Source: an uncultured Bacteroidia bacterium
Lineage (GTDB): Bacteria; Bacteroidota; Bacteroidia; Bacteroidales; F082
Length of the DNA: 64,000 nt
Direction: 5' to 3'
Assembly (NCBI GenBank): GCA_902770835.1
Contig: CACXUM010000013.1
Coordinates: 22,592-86,591 of the forward strand
Shown here piece after piece: positions 15,988 through 23,754 of the stretch (within the stretch, counting starts at the first letter, position 1; every line of letters starts with the position of its first letter). The position numbers and the translations under genes are program-made. Below the pieces are notes generated by a model. That model was given only the letters and a program-made list of their open reading frames with translations. It ran no database searches and had not been told where the DNA came from.

Positions 15988-16129
15988 AGTTACAAATATG
16001 AAATTTCGGTGTTTTTCATTTCGTTGGAAAATCAGTGTTTTCGCTTTATATTGAATTGATATATTGCATTTTGTGCAATGCTCAACCATTACAAAACATT
16101 TCCGATTATTTCAAAATATTTCAATTAAG

Positions 16130-16150
16130 TGGGGAAAAAGTGGGGAAAAA
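16130..16150. repeat. 21-base direct repeat, left copy
   Basis: Two TGGGGAAAAA units separated by a G, identical over 21 bases to 23838-23858 in the same orientation. The sequence is just upstream of the integrase gene and may be an arm-type integrase or Xis binding site. Confidence 0.65.
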
Positions 16151-16154
16151 TTCA

Positions 16155-16162
16155 TATCTTTG
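16155..16162 (+). promoter_or_regulatory. -7 box (TATCTTTG) of the integrase gene
   Basis: Matches TAnnTTTG, 23 bases before the ATG at 16185. No convincing -33 box; the G-rich repeat lies there instead, so binding at that repeat could control integrase expression. Confidence 0.55.
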
Positions 16163-16184
16163 CAGCGCATTAATAATATTCCTT

Positions 16185-17543
16185 ATGGCTACTATCACAT
16201 TAAGAATGTCGGCAAAGACCGACAAAAGCACCTCAAAGCATGAAATCTTGATGCGTTTCCGGCATGGAGCGATTGACCAATACGCAAAGACAAATATCTT
16301 TGTCAATGATGAGTATTGGAACGGTGACAGCGACACACCTATTTCAATCCCTCGTTTTCGCCTGATGAATGATGAGCAAAAACGACTTATCGCCGAATTG
16401 ACGGATGCCTCAAAAAGGATTGAGGATGTAAAGAAGTATGTGCAACAATCTTTCATTGATTCAGGCGCGGGAAAGATGCCCATTCCGTCCGATTGGCTGA
16501 AATCGGCCCTTGACACATTCAACGGCATACGCAACACCCAACCCGAAAAGGAGCGTACCTTCTTTGACATACTCGATGAATACATTGAAAACAAGGATAT
16601 TTCGGCACACAGGAAACGAACATTCAAGGTCATTGGGCGCGTGTTGAAACGTTACGAGTTATATAATGGCCTCAACCTCACTATTGACAACATTACGGGT
16701 GACACGCTGCATGACTTTGAGAAATACTTGTTTGATGAGCATAGACTGTTTGAAGATGGGAAGTTGGATGACATATTGAAAGCCGTCCCCGAAAGCCGCG
16801 ACCCACAGCCACGGGGAGAAAATGCCGTCTATGACATGATGGGCAAATTGAGGGTGTTCTACAATTGGGCAAACGGGCGCGATAAGTCCTACAAGTTGGC
16901 AGAGCCATACACAAAGAACAATCCCTTTGACGCATACAGCGTGGGCGCGTGTCTGTATGGTACACCCTACTACATTACTATCGATGAGCGGAAACAACTA
17001 TACCAAGCCAAATTGCGTGAGCCGTTGGCGACCCAGCGGGATATTTTCGTGTTCCAATGCCTTATAGGATGCCGTGTTTCAGACCTTTGGAGCATGACAA
17101 AGGACAATATCATTGACGGTGCTGTTGAGTACATTCCACGGAAAACCAAGGAGGGAAACCCCGTGACAGTCCGAGTGCCACTTACGGCCACAGCCATTGA
17201 GATACTCGAAAGATACAAAGACTACCAAGGTAAGGGGCTGTTCCCGTTCACCTCGCAACAGGAATACAACCGCAACATTAAGGAAATGTTCAAGCAGGCA
17301 GGATTGAACCGTATTGTTACGGTGTTGAACCCAACCACACGCGAAGAAGAGAAACGGCCATTGTATGAGATAGCCAGTTCACACCTTGCGCGCCGTACAT
17401 TCGTGGGGAACCTATACAAGCAAGTGAAAGACCCTAACTTGATATGTCCGCTGAGCGGCCACGTGGAAGGCTCGAAAGCCTTTGCAAGATATAGGACTAT
17501 CGATGAGGAAATGAAGCAACAAGTAGTATCACTTTTGGAGTGA
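16185..17543 (+). CDS. int: Tyrosine recombinase/integrase of the tRNA-Leu element
   Basis: The frame is open from 16035, but ATG 16185 lies just after the promoter and gives the standard Bacteroidetes integrase start (MATITLRMSAK). 452 residues. The N-terminal arm-binding and SAM-like core-binding domains span about 1-230, and the catalytic domain follows with Arg297 (LIGCRVSDLW), the H400-LA-R403 motif (SHLARRTF), the second histidine region SGHVEGS, and nucleophile Tyr436 (FARYRTI). All catalytic residues are present, so the enzyme should be active. It reads inward from attL and should promote recombination at the tRNA-Leu 3' end. Confidence 0.95.
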   Translation: MATITLRMSAKTDKSTSKHEILMRFRHGAIDQYAKTNIFVNDEYWNGDSDTPISIPRFRLMNDEQKRLIAELTDASKRIEDVKKYVQQSFIDSGAGKMPIPSDWLKSALDTFNGIRNTQPEKERTFFDILDEYIENKDISAHRKRTFKVIGRVLKRYELYNGLNLTIDNITGDTLHDFEKYLFDEHRLFEDGKLDDILKAVPESRDPQPRGENAVYDMMGKLRVFYNWANGRDKSYKLAEPYTKNNPFDAYSVGACLYGTPYYITIDERKQLYQAKLREPLATQRDIFVFQCLIGCRVSDLWSMTKDNIIDGAVEYIPRKTKEGNPVTVRVPLTATAIEILERYKDYQGKGLFPFTSQQEYNRNIKEMFKQAGLNRIVTVLNPTTREEEKRPLYEIASSHLARRTFVGNLYKQVKDPNLICPLSGHVEGSKAFARYRTIDEEMKQQVVSLLE

Positions 17544-17578
17544 GTGTTCACGGCGTTCACGTAAACGGGACGAACCCC

Positions 17579-17649
17579 TTGAACGCCGTGAACGGTTTGA
17601 ACACCCTCGAACACCTTGAACACCTTGAACACCTCGAACACCGAAAACA
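17579..17649. repeat. Array of 9-base repeats (TTGAACACC type) after the integrase gene
   Basis: Seven to eight units built on GAAC at a 9-base period (TTGAACGCC, GTGAACGGT, TTGAACACC and variants) fill the gap between int and the next gene. A larger array of the same hexamer in opposite orientation lies at 23590-23700. Possible iterons or protein-binding sites. Confidence 0.7.
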
Positions 17650-17651
17650 CA

Positions 17652-18641
17652 ATGAAAAGAGAGAATATAGAAAAAGTACAAGACGCGATGAGCGCGATAG
17701 GCGATGCTTTCTATTTGGCATATAACAAAGACGACAATTCACAGCTCAACGGGCTGTATGAAAAGAGAGTGAGTGAAGCCTTTGAAAAGTTACAACCTTT
17801 GAGAGACCACGTTTTTGATATAAGGGATTTTGTTGATTACTCGTTACGGAACGAGATAGCGGAAAACCTTTTGACATACCCCAATGATAGGGCCTTTGTT
17901 ATGAATGAAACAATATGGGCGTTGTTTGCTCCGCTTGCCGGCAACACGTTCCAAGGCCAAAAGACAATCGACATTGTCATTTTCAGTTATGGAAAGAAGG
18001 TTTTGGAATGCTCATTGCTTGATGTTTGGGATAGCAATTTCAATGTTTCTGAAAACGAACCGATGGCGTATTTGTCAAGTGTCAACAATATGGCATTGCT
18101 CATCATTGAGGCTTTGCAAGATGTTGTCGAAAAAGGCTCGTTTGACGCTTACAAGGACGGAGAGCAACCCCAGAAAAACAGCAACGAAGCCCGAGCGAAG
18201 CCCGAGAAAAGCCAACAATCGCCTGGCCCATCAAAGACCGATAGTCAAAGCGACGAGCAGCACGAGCATTCAGAGATTGACAAAGAAGCTTTGAAAAACT
18301 TGTTCGGAAATGCCGTGTTTTTTGCTGATGATTACAAGGAGCGGGACACGCTCAACGAGAAAATCAAATTGTCAAGATTCGACATTTTCGTTGAAGAATT
18401 AGAAAGCTTGTTGAAAGATAAGCTTTGCAACCAAACGAAGATTGGCAATGTTGCCTACATGGTACACAAAAGCAGGTTTAGAAAACACATCAAATTTGCC
18501 CCGACTTGCAGATTGTTATTTGAGTGTTGCCAACTCGAAGCACCAAAAGACCAGCACACAAACAAATACAGCCAACCCGACAATGACACGTTGGAAAGGT
18601 TTTCCGATGCGTTGGGCACCCCTTTGAATCCCCAAAAGTAA
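17652..18641 (+). CDS. Unknown two-part protein of the integrative element
   Basis: 329 residues from ATG 17652; the longer frame runs through the 9-base repeat array and is not credible. The N-terminal half (about 1-170) is alpha/beta with a hydrophobic stretch around LIIEALQDVVEK. A charged, proline- and glutamine-rich linker (about 170-210, many S, Q, K, E) leads to a C-terminal part of about 110 residues with several Cys and basic residues (VAYMVHKSRFRKHI, then CRLLFECCQL). No family recognised. It is not similar to relaxases or capsid proteins. It is directly downstream of int and upstream of a terminator, so it may be co-regulated with integration. Confidence 0.7.
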   Translation: MKRENIEKVQDAMSAIGDAFYLAYNKDDNSQLNGLYEKRVSEAFEKLQPLRDHVFDIRDFVDYSLRNEIAENLLTYPNDRAFVMNETIWALFAPLAGNTFQGQKTIDIVIFSYGKKVLECSLLDVWDSNFNVSENEPMAYLSSVNNMALLIIEALQDVVEKGSFDAYKDGEQPQKNSNEARAKPEKSQQSPGPSKTDSQSDEQHEHSEIDKEALKNLFGNAVFFADDYKERDTLNEKIKLSRFDIFVEELESLLKDKLCNQTKIGNVAYMVHKSRFRKHIKFAPTCRLLFECCQLEAPKDQHTNKYSQPDNDTLERFSDALGTPLNPQK

Positions 18642-18679
18642 CAGAAAATCCCCTTTTTAAATCCCCTTTTCTTTCGTAT

Positions 18680-18704
18680 GGCGTTGAAAAACAACGCCTT
18701 TTTT
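18680..18704 (+). terminator. Terminator after the unknown gene at 17652-18641
   Basis: Seven-base perfect stem GGCGTTG / CAACGCC with a five-base A loop and a run of T. Confidence 0.8.
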
Positions 18705-18831
18705 GTTCCCAAAAATCCCCAATCGGAACGCCCTGAATTATTTCCCCGACTTTTGCGGCGCAATCCGCAACGAAGCGGAGGCCGCAATGCCCGAAGCGAT
18801 GAGAAGGCAAGAACCTACAAAAACAACACAC

Positions 18832-19134
18832 ATGACACAAACACTGATTGACGCAGCGAAACAGTGTCCGGGAATGGTTGTATCAATAAAGGTTGGCGAC
18901 CTTATAGAAGCCAATACTTTATTGATAGAAAATGTCAAATCGCAACTTGAACAGAAAATTGCCGATGCCAGCGCGGAAACATATCTGTCAAAGGAGAAAG
19001 TTTGTGAGATGCTCGATGTATCGACCACTACTTTATGGCGATGGGAAAAGGCGGGCTACCTCGTTCCCGTGGCTTTTGGCGGTCAAAAGCGGTACAAGAA
19101 AAGCGATGTACAACGCATAATCGAAGGGGAATAA
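18832..19134 (+). CDS. Helix-turn-helix (excisionase/MerR-like) protein
   Basis: 100 residues from ATG 18832; earlier in-frame ATGs exist (18787, 18799) but lack support. The C-terminal half is a winged HTH of the HTH_17/excisionase type: YLSKEKVCEMLDVSTTTLWRWEKAG followed by the wing LVPVAFGGQKRYKKSDVQ. The N-terminal half is predicted helical and may dimerise. Similar proteins (DUF3853-like) lie beside integrases and replication genes in Bacteroidetes mobile elements and act as excision factors or regulators. It ends two bases before the RepA-like ATPase gene, starting a tight operon that runs to about 22600. Confidence 0.82.
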   Translation: MTQTLIDAAKQCPGMVVSIKVGDLIEANTLLIENVKSQLEQKIADASAETYLSKEKVCEMLDVSTTTLWRWEKAGYLVPVAFGGQKRYKKSDVQRIIEGE

Positions 19135-19136
19135 CT

Positions 19137-20174
19137 ATGAAAGACCAAGCATTAGACAATGTTCCCTCGATGGAGCAGCCAGTAAACTTTGACTTTTCGC
19201 GTATTGATGCCCCAAAACCCGATGAAAATTTCGGCCTGTTCAAAGTAAAGCCAGCCAATGAATGGATTGATGAAGCAAAGAACCGTCCCGTTCCACGGAT
19301 GCTATTCGATTGCCTTTGGTATGAGGGCGAATTGTGCATATTGTTTGCCGACACCAATTTGGGCAAATCCATTCTTGCCGTGCAAATAGCAGATTCAATT
19401 AGCAAAGGGCGACCAATCCCGCGTTTCAGGCTTGAAGCCAACCGCCAGCCAGTTATCTACCTTGATTTTGAATTATCGGACAAACAGTTTGAGGCGCGGT
19501 ATTCGGACAATTTCACAAATCATTACAGATTCGATGATAATCTGTTGCGCGTGGAAATCAATCCCGATGCCGACATTTCCGACGGCTTCACCTTTGAAGA
19601 AATGCTCAATGCAAGCCTCGATCAAGCCATTATCGAAACAGGCGCAAAGGTGCTTATAGTTGACAACCTTACATATTTGCGCGAAGGCACGGAAAAAGCC
19701 AAAGACGCATTGCCATTGATGAAGCAGTTGAAATCACTGAAAAGCAAGTGCAATCTTTCCATTCTTGCATTGGCTCACACGCCCAAGCGCGTGTTGAGCA
19801 ACCCATTGACGCGAAACGACTTGCAAGGGAGCAAGATGCTCATTAACTTTTGTGACAGCGCGTTTGCCATTGGAGAAAGTTTCAAGGATAAGCGACTGAG
19901 GTACATAAAGCAGATTAAGCAAAGAAATTGTGAAGCCGTCTTTGATGCGGATAACGTGGCGGTGTGTGAAGTCACCAAGCCGGATAATTTCTTGCATTTC
20001 TCATTCATTGAATACGGCAAGGAAAAAGACCACTTGCGCGATTTTACAGAGGATGAGCGCGGCGACCTGATAGAGCAGGCCAAGCAGTTGCGCGATGGAG
20101 GACTTTCTCAACGCGAAATCGCCGACCGCCTCAAAGTGTCAGTCGGAACAATTAACAATTACCTAAAATATTGA
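19137..20174 (+). CDS. RepA-like AAA_25 ATPase/helicase with C-terminal HTH
   Basis: 345 residues from ATG 19137. A RecA-fold domain of the AAA_25/RepA type: Walker A in FADTNLGKSIL near residue 67, with Ala in place of the first Gly, an acidic strand YLDFELSD, and Walker B VLIVDNLTYL near 180. The C-terminal segment GGLSQREIADRLKVSVGTINNYL is a homeodomain-like HTH. The relatives are hexameric replicative helicases of plasmids such as RSF1010 and of phage satellites. Together with the downstream Toprim protein it suggests the element replicates its own DNA after excision. Confidence 0.82.
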   Translation: MKDQALDNVPSMEQPVNFDFSRIDAPKPDENFGLFKVKPANEWIDEAKNRPVPRMLFDCLWYEGELCILFADTNLGKSILAVQIADSISKGRPIPRFRLEANRQPVIYLDFELSDKQFEARYSDNFTNHYRFDDNLLRVEINPDADISDGFTFEEMLNASLDQAIIETGAKVLIVDNLTYLREGTEKAKDALPLMKQLKSLKSKCNLSILALAHTPKRVLSNPLTRNDLQGSKMLINFCDSAFAIGESFKDKRLRYIKQIKQRNCEAVFDADNVAVCEVTKPDNFLHFSFIEYGKEKDHLRDFTEDERGDLIEQAKQLRDGGLSQREIADRLKVSVGTINNYLKY

Positions 20175-20178
20175 TGCT

Positions 20179-21135
20179 ATGGCCACGGAATACAGATACC
20201 AACTTGCGAAGCGCGGCAAATGGGTGTGTCCGCAATGCCAGCACAAAACTTTCGTGTTGTATGTTGATACCGATGGCCAGCCGCTCAACGAAAGTGTCGG
20301 CAAGTGCGACAGGCTCGACAATTGCAACTATCACTATACCCCGCGTGAATACTTCGCCGACAACGGCATTTCCGCTGAGCAGAAACCCAAGAAACCGACA
20401 ATCCGGCCAATCATAAGACCCCGACCGTCCTACATTGACACGGACATTTTCAAAGCCTCATTGAAGCGGTACGAAAACAACCGATTCGTGTCGTTTCTCC
20501 ACGGCCTTTTTGACGGCGACCCGTGCGATGTTGTAAGGCAACTTGTATCCGAGTACTATATTGGCACTTCAAGCCATTGGGACGGCGCGACGGTGTTTTG
20601 GCAGGTGGATAGGTACGGACATATCCACGGCGGTAAGATAATGCTGTATGATGCCGCCACAGGAAAGCGTGTCAAGCAGCCGTTCAATCATATAACGTGG
20701 GTACATTCGGCCCTGAAACTCGACAATTTCAACCTAAATCAATGCTTGTTCGGGGAACACCTTTTGAATGTCCCGGCATACTCGAATTATACCGTTTGCA
20801 TAGTGGAGAGCGAAAAGACCGCGATATTGGGGACGGGCTTTGCAGCCGATGCCGTGTGGCTCGCTTGCGGCGGATGCCAAAACCTATCAAAGAAGGTGTG
20901 CCAACCCCTCACAGGGCGGCGTGTCGTATTGATGCCAGACAACGGGAAGTATGACGATTGGGCGGCGCGTGGGCGCGAACTCAAAGGCGTTTGTAAGGAC
21001 GTGTTCATTTCTGACATTATGGAACAGAAAGCAGCCGAAAAAGGGGATGATATTGGCGACCTACTCATAGCAAGGCATAGGGCGGGGACGCTCGATGAAT
21101 CAATCTTTGACGGCACGAACTTCAAAAGACTTTGA
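20179..21135 (+). CDS. DUF6371-like protein with zinc ribbon and Toprim-like domain (primase-like)
   Basis: 318 residues, starting four bases after the ATPase gene stop codon. The N-terminus has a zinc-ribbon pattern CPQC near 14-17 and a second pair in the C-x5-C stretch CDRLDNC near 48-54. The C-terminal part resembles a Toprim fold: VCIVESEKTAIL supplies the acidic Glu and VVLMPDNG the Asp. Zinc ribbon plus Toprim is the layout of DnaG-type primases, although the middle region is not typical, so the enzyme may be a reduced primase or a nucleoid protein. The operon context with a RepA-like ATPase favours replication. Confidence 0.72.
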   Translation: MATEYRYQLAKRGKWVCPQCQHKTFVLYVDTDGQPLNESVGKCDRLDNCNYHYTPREYFADNGISAEQKPKKPTIRPIIRPRPSYIDTDIFKASLKRYENNRFVSFLHGLFDGDPCDVVRQLVSEYYIGTSSHWDGATVFWQVDRYGHIHGGKIMLYDAATGKRVKQPFNHITWVHSALKLDNFNLNQCLFGEHLLNVPAYSNYTVCIVESEKTAILGTGFAADAVWLACGGCQNLSKKVCQPLTGRRVVLMPDNGKYDDWAARGRELKGVCKDVFISDIMEQKAAEKGDDIGDLLIARHRAGTLDESIFDGTNFKRL

Positions 21136-21139
21136 CGCT

Positions 21140-21643
21140 ATGGAAGACTTTATGGATTGGAACGAGTTGGATTCCCTGATGAGCAAGCCGCCAGCGCGGG
21201 AACGCAAGCCACGGAAACCAGCCTACAAGAAACCCGATGCGGTGAAGCGGTTGGAACAAGCGAAGGGCGGCACATATCGCGATGACACCGCCAATGGACT
21301 TACCCGCTGCATAGTTGACTATATCAAACTCAAAGGCGGCCAAGCGGAGCGCGTCAATACAATGGGCGTTCCCCTTGACACGCGGCGCGAAGTCACAGAC
21401 ATAATGGGACACCGCCGAACCATAGGCGGGATTGAGTGGCGCAAGGGCGGCGGGACGGTAGGCAGCGCGGACATTTCGGCGACCATACGCGGGCGGAGCG
21501 TCAAAATAGAGGTCAAGGTTGGCCGTGACAGGCAAAGCCCCGCTCAGCGCGAATACCAGCGTCAAGTTGAACAGTCGGGCGGATTGTACTACATTGCCCG
21601 CAACTTCACGGATTTTCTGCATTGGTATCACGAAAACTTTTGA
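21140..21643 (+). CDS. PD-(D/E)XK (VRR-NUC/resolvase-like) nuclease
   Basis: 167 residues from ATG 21140, which follows the previous stop by four bases in the same spacing as the gene before it. A longer frame begins at 21095 inside the upstream gene and is less likely. The N-terminus is very basic (PPARERKPRKPAYKKP). The nuclease core is GSADISATI followed by VKIEVKVGRDRQS, which gives the D...E-x-K motif, and then a helix PAQREYQRQVEQSGG typical of VRR-NUC and archaeal Hjc-like enzymes. It could resolve or process replication intermediates of the element. Confidence 0.78.
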   Translation: MEDFMDWNELDSLMSKPPARERKPRKPAYKKPDAVKRLEQAKGGTYRDDTANGLTRCIVDYIKLKGGQAERVNTMGVPLDTRREVTDIMGHRRTIGGIEWRKGGGTVGSADISATIRGRSVKIEVKVGRDRQSPAQREYQRQVEQSGGLYYIARNFTDFLHWYHENF

Positions 21644-21670
21644 AAATAACAGAGAAAAACAGAGAAAACT

Positions 21671-21967
21671 ATGGAAAAAGGACACACCAACAACCCCAAC
21701 GGGCGACCCAAGGGAACGCCAAACAAGATTACAACCGACATGAGAGGTTGGCTTTCAGCAATCATTGACAAAAACAGGAAGCAGATGGAAAAGGACTTGA
21801 AGCGATTAGAGCCAAAAGACCGCTTGCAGATACTTGAAAAGTTGATGCAATATGTTATCCCAAAGCAGCAAGCCGTCTCCGCTGACATTGACTTTGGAAG
21901 GCTCACAGATGAGCAGTTGGACGCGGTTATTGACCAACTAACAAAAGACATTGGCGATGAAAATTGA
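21671..21967 (+). CDS. DUF5681-like small protein
   Basis: 98 residues. The N-terminal signature NNPNGRPKGTPNK is the hallmark of DUF5681 and of some phage proteins located beside or fused to small terminase subunits. The rest is helical and charged (MEKDLKRLEPKDRLQILEKLMQYV). It lies in the same operon as the nuclease. Satellites that hijack helper phages often encode a small terminase, so this gene deserves a structural comparison, but the sequence alone does not show that function. Confidence 0.68.
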   Translation: MEKGHTNNPNGRPKGTPNKITTDMRGWLSAIIDKNRKQMEKDLKRLEPKDRLQILEKLMQYVIPKQQAVSADIDFGRLTDEQLDAVIDQLTKDIGDEN

Positions 21968-22142
21968 ACTTGACAGGGTGAAGCGTATCGCGCTACTCCA
22001 AGCCCTGAAAGACGGGTATATTGACAGCGACACGTTGAGGGAATGGATTGGCGACAAAGTGTTATTGTCGGACAAGCCGATGACACTTGAAGAAGCAAGG
22101 CAGATGATGAGGGAATTGGAAGATGATTGTATGACACAGTAA
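21957..22142 (+). CDS. Small unknown protein overlapping the DUF5681-like gene
   Basis: 61 residues from ATG 21957, overlapping the upstream gene by 11 bases; a TTG at 21951 is an alternative. Helical and charged (RVKRIALLQALKDGYID, LEEARQMMRELEDD), with no known motif. The overlap and the good ribosome-binding site after its stop codon suggest a translationally coupled set of small element genes. Confidence 0.6.
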   Translation: MKIELDRVKRIALLQALKDGYIDSDTLREWIGDKVLLSDKPMTLEEARQMMRELEDDCMTQ

Positions 22143-22150
22143 GGAGGGAA
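22143..22150 (+). promoter_or_regulatory. Shine-Dalgarno sequence before the 81-residue gene
   Basis: AGGAGGG right after the preceding stop codon and about 6 bases before ATG 22156. Unlike most host genes here, this element gene uses a strong ribosome-binding site. Confidence 0.65.
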
Positions 22151-22155
22151 ACACC

Positions 22156-22401
22156 ATGAAGAAACCAATAAGCAAGGATTTCAAGATAATGCTGTTGTCG
22201 GTGTTGAGGAAAGGACACATGACAGCAAACGACCGCTCCAACATTGAAACCTACCTGAAAATCTACTTTGACGGGTACACCCCGCCAGAGTTGCCACCGT
22301 TGACAAGTGAGGAATTGGCAGAACTTATCATTATTGAGGGGTTGGGCATTGATGCGGTTGTAGCCGATTATGAGAGGATAAAGGCAGAGCAGACCAATTG
22401 A
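22156..22401 (+). CDS. Small unknown protein of the integrative element
   Basis: 81 residues, basic start (MKKPISKDFKIML) and acidic C-terminal helix (LTSEELAELIIIEGLGID). No recognised family. It is preceded by a strong Shine-Dalgarno sequence and sits near the end of the replication operon. Confidence 0.6.
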   Translation: MKKPISKDFKIMLLSVLRKGHMTANDRSNIETYLKIYFDGYTPPELPPLTSEELAELIIIEGLGIDAVVADYERIKAEQTN

Positions 22402-22432
22402 CCGCTCAAACAAAAACAAACAAAACAAACAC

Positions 22433-22600
22433 ATGGGAAATTCAGAGGTGAAAGCAGAGAGCGAACAGGGCGGGGCGACCCTTACAGGGTTGCAACGCTT
22501 CACCGATGAGCAGTTGGCGGCTGAATTGGAACACCGTGGCTTTATGGTGTGGAAATGGCAGGATTTGGGGGAGTTGGGTAGTGATTATTGGATTTGGTGA
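22433..22600 (+). CDS. Very small unknown protein (55 residues)
   Basis: ATG 22433 to TGA 22600. The protein ends with an aromatic-rich segment (GFMVWKWQDLGELG, then DYWIW). FTDEQLAAEL resembles the LTDEQLDAVI segment of the DUF5681-like protein, hinting at a shared helix. It starts 31 bases after the preceding gene in an A-rich leader. Short, so moderate confidence. Confidence 0.45.
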   Translation: MGNSEVKAESEQGGATLTGLQRFTDEQLAAELEHRGFMVWKWQDLGELGSDYWIW

Positions 22601-22632
22601 CACCAACGGCAGCAATTCATAAAACGGTGAAA

Positions 22633-22713
22633 ATCGTTAGAATTTAACGATAAATCGACCTTTTTTTGGTGTTTCCCCGTGGTTTTGGAAACAGGCTCGT
22701 TAGAATGTAACGA
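22633..22713. promoter_or_regulatory. Two operator-like palindromes in the element
   Basis: CGTTAGAATTTAACG (22635-22649, arms extend to seven bases) and CGTTAGAATGTAACG (22698-22712), 63 bases apart centre to centre. Both are CGTTA-N5-TAACG. They lie in the 350-base gap between two gene groups and upstream of the next promoter, so a repressor of the element is a likely ligand. Confidence 0.6.
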
Positions 22714-22786
22714 ACAACAGGCGAACAACAGGAATTAGACAAATTCTAAATAAGGCTTTCCCCGCTCAGCGTGTCAGGGAAACCCC

Positions 22787-22946
22787 TATATTTGCCGCTC
22801 CTAAACTCAAAAGCAGCCGTTCAGAGCGGCTGTAACAAACAAAGATTGCCCTTTGCACGGTGGTAGCAGCGGAAACGCCTACACAGCAACTTTTGAGGCT
22901 GAGGACACCTAAACAAGGGGCTTTTAATTCCTAAACTCAAAAGACA
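22787..22946 (+). promoter_or_regulatory. Promoter and structured leader upstream of 22947
   Basis: TATATTTG at 22787-22794 fits the -7 box. The following leader of about 150 bases has a hairpin (CAGCCG / CGGCTG, 22816-22834) and a direct repeat of TCCTAAACTCAAAAG at 22800-22814 and 22930-22944; the second copy is directly before the ATG at 22947. It could hold a translational control element. Confidence 0.45.
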
Positions 22947-23246
22947 ATGACAGCATTACAAGCAATCCAGCAAGCCCAACAGACGGGGCAAATTGCAATC
23001 ACCAAGCAGACCGCCAACATGCTTGAGGCCGTGGCAAGGCTACAAGCGGCGGCGGAAAACTATGTTTCAGCGACGGAGGATAACTTGCCGTGTGAGATTA
23101 GCGACACCGACACTTGCAACAGGCTTTTTGATGATTTCTACAAGCATTTCAATCCAGTAACGGATTATGCTTTCTCCACGGTTGGGGGAATCATGCTGAA
23201 AAGGGTTTTCTTGTTCCAACAAACAGACAATTTCAGCGGGCTATGA
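22947..23246 (+). CDS. Small unknown protein of the integrative element
   Basis: 99 residues, rich in Ala and Gln in a long N-terminal helix (MTALQAIQQAQQTGQIA, ANMLEAVARLQAAAENYV), acidic in the middle. No known motif. The start codon of the next gene overlaps the stop (ATGATGA), so both are read together from the promoter at 22787. Confidence 0.6.
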   Translation: MTALQAIQQAQQTGQIAITKQTANMLEAVARLQAAAENYVSATEDNLPCEISDTDTCNRLFDDFYKHFNPVTDYAFSTVGGIMLKRVFLFQQTDNFSGL

Positions 23247-23497
23247 TGACAGGGAATGAAAGTGCCGCCCTGATACAATGGGCGTGTGAGAAACTCCAAG
23301 AGGACATGAAGCGTGTGCAAGATTCTTTGGGCTTCTATGTGAGGGACTTTGTTTTCTATCTTGAACACCCTGAATTTGCCCCCATGCCTGAAATCAATGT
23401 TGAGGTAAAGACACCCAAGCCCAAAATGAAAGGGAATGTTGTAAGGTGTGACTTTTCAAAACCAAAGGACATAATCGTTGACCGATTCCAAAAGTAG
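23243..23497 (+). CDS. Small unknown protein, last gene of the element
   Basis: 84 residues, overlapping the preceding gene by four bases. Helical N-terminus (ALIQWACEKLQEDMKRVQD) and a basic, proline-rich C-terminus (VKTPKPKMKGNVVRCD). No family recognised. A strong terminator follows. Confidence 0.6.
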   Translation: MMTGNESAALIQWACEKLQEDMKRVQDSLGFYVRDFVFYLEHPEFAPMPEINVEVKTPKPKMKGNVVRCDFSKPKDIIVDRFQK

Positions 23498-23512
23498 TAA
23501 TCCACAACCCCG

Positions 23513-23550
23513 CCCCGCTCAACCTCAACCGTTGAGCGGGGATTTTGTTT
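23513..23550 (+). terminator. Strong terminator at the end of the element's genes
   Basis: Perfect ten-base stem CCCCGCTCAA / TTGAGCGGGG, nine-base loop, then ATTTTGTTT. Confidence 0.88.
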
Positions 23551-23589
23551 CACTTTGTTACAATCCCTACACGCGCGATGAATAGAGCC

Positions 23590-23700
23590 GTTCAAAGCGT
23601 TCAAGCCGTTCAAGTATGTTCAAAGCGTTCAAGCCGTTCAAAGCGTTCAAGTATGTTCAAAGTGTTCAAGCCGTTCAAGGCGTTTGTCCCGTTCAAGTGA
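23590..23700. repeat. Array of 9-base repeats (GTTCAA type) near the right end
   Basis: About twelve units with GTTCAA every 9 or 10 bases (GTTCAAAGC, GTTCAAGCC, GTTCAAGTA). The first unit starts at 23590. The array at 17579-17649 carries the same hexamer in the other orientation. Not CRISPR: units are too short and there are no spacers. Confidence 0.75.
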
Positions 23701-23716
23701 ACGAACACTTGAACAC

Positions 23717-23748
23717 TTGAACAAGTATCAAAAAAAGTGCTATCTTTG
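23717..23748 (+). promoter_or_regulatory. Promoter of the probable small RNA
   Basis: TTG at 23717-23719, a 21-base spacer and TATCTTTG at 23741-23748, the same -7 sequence as the integrase promoter. Confidence 0.55.
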
Positions 23749-23754
23749 CACCGT

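Noticed and set aside
16035-16184. N-terminal extension of the integrase frame
   Set aside because: It would run through the G-rich repeat and the -7 box; the product would be out of line with integrases of this type.
17652-18641. Relaxase or mobilisation protein
   Set aside because: No HUH histidine cluster and no catalytic Tyr motif was found; kept as unknown.
23590-23700. CRISPR-like array
   Set aside because: Units of 9-10 bases without unique spacers and no cas genes; these are short tandem repeats.
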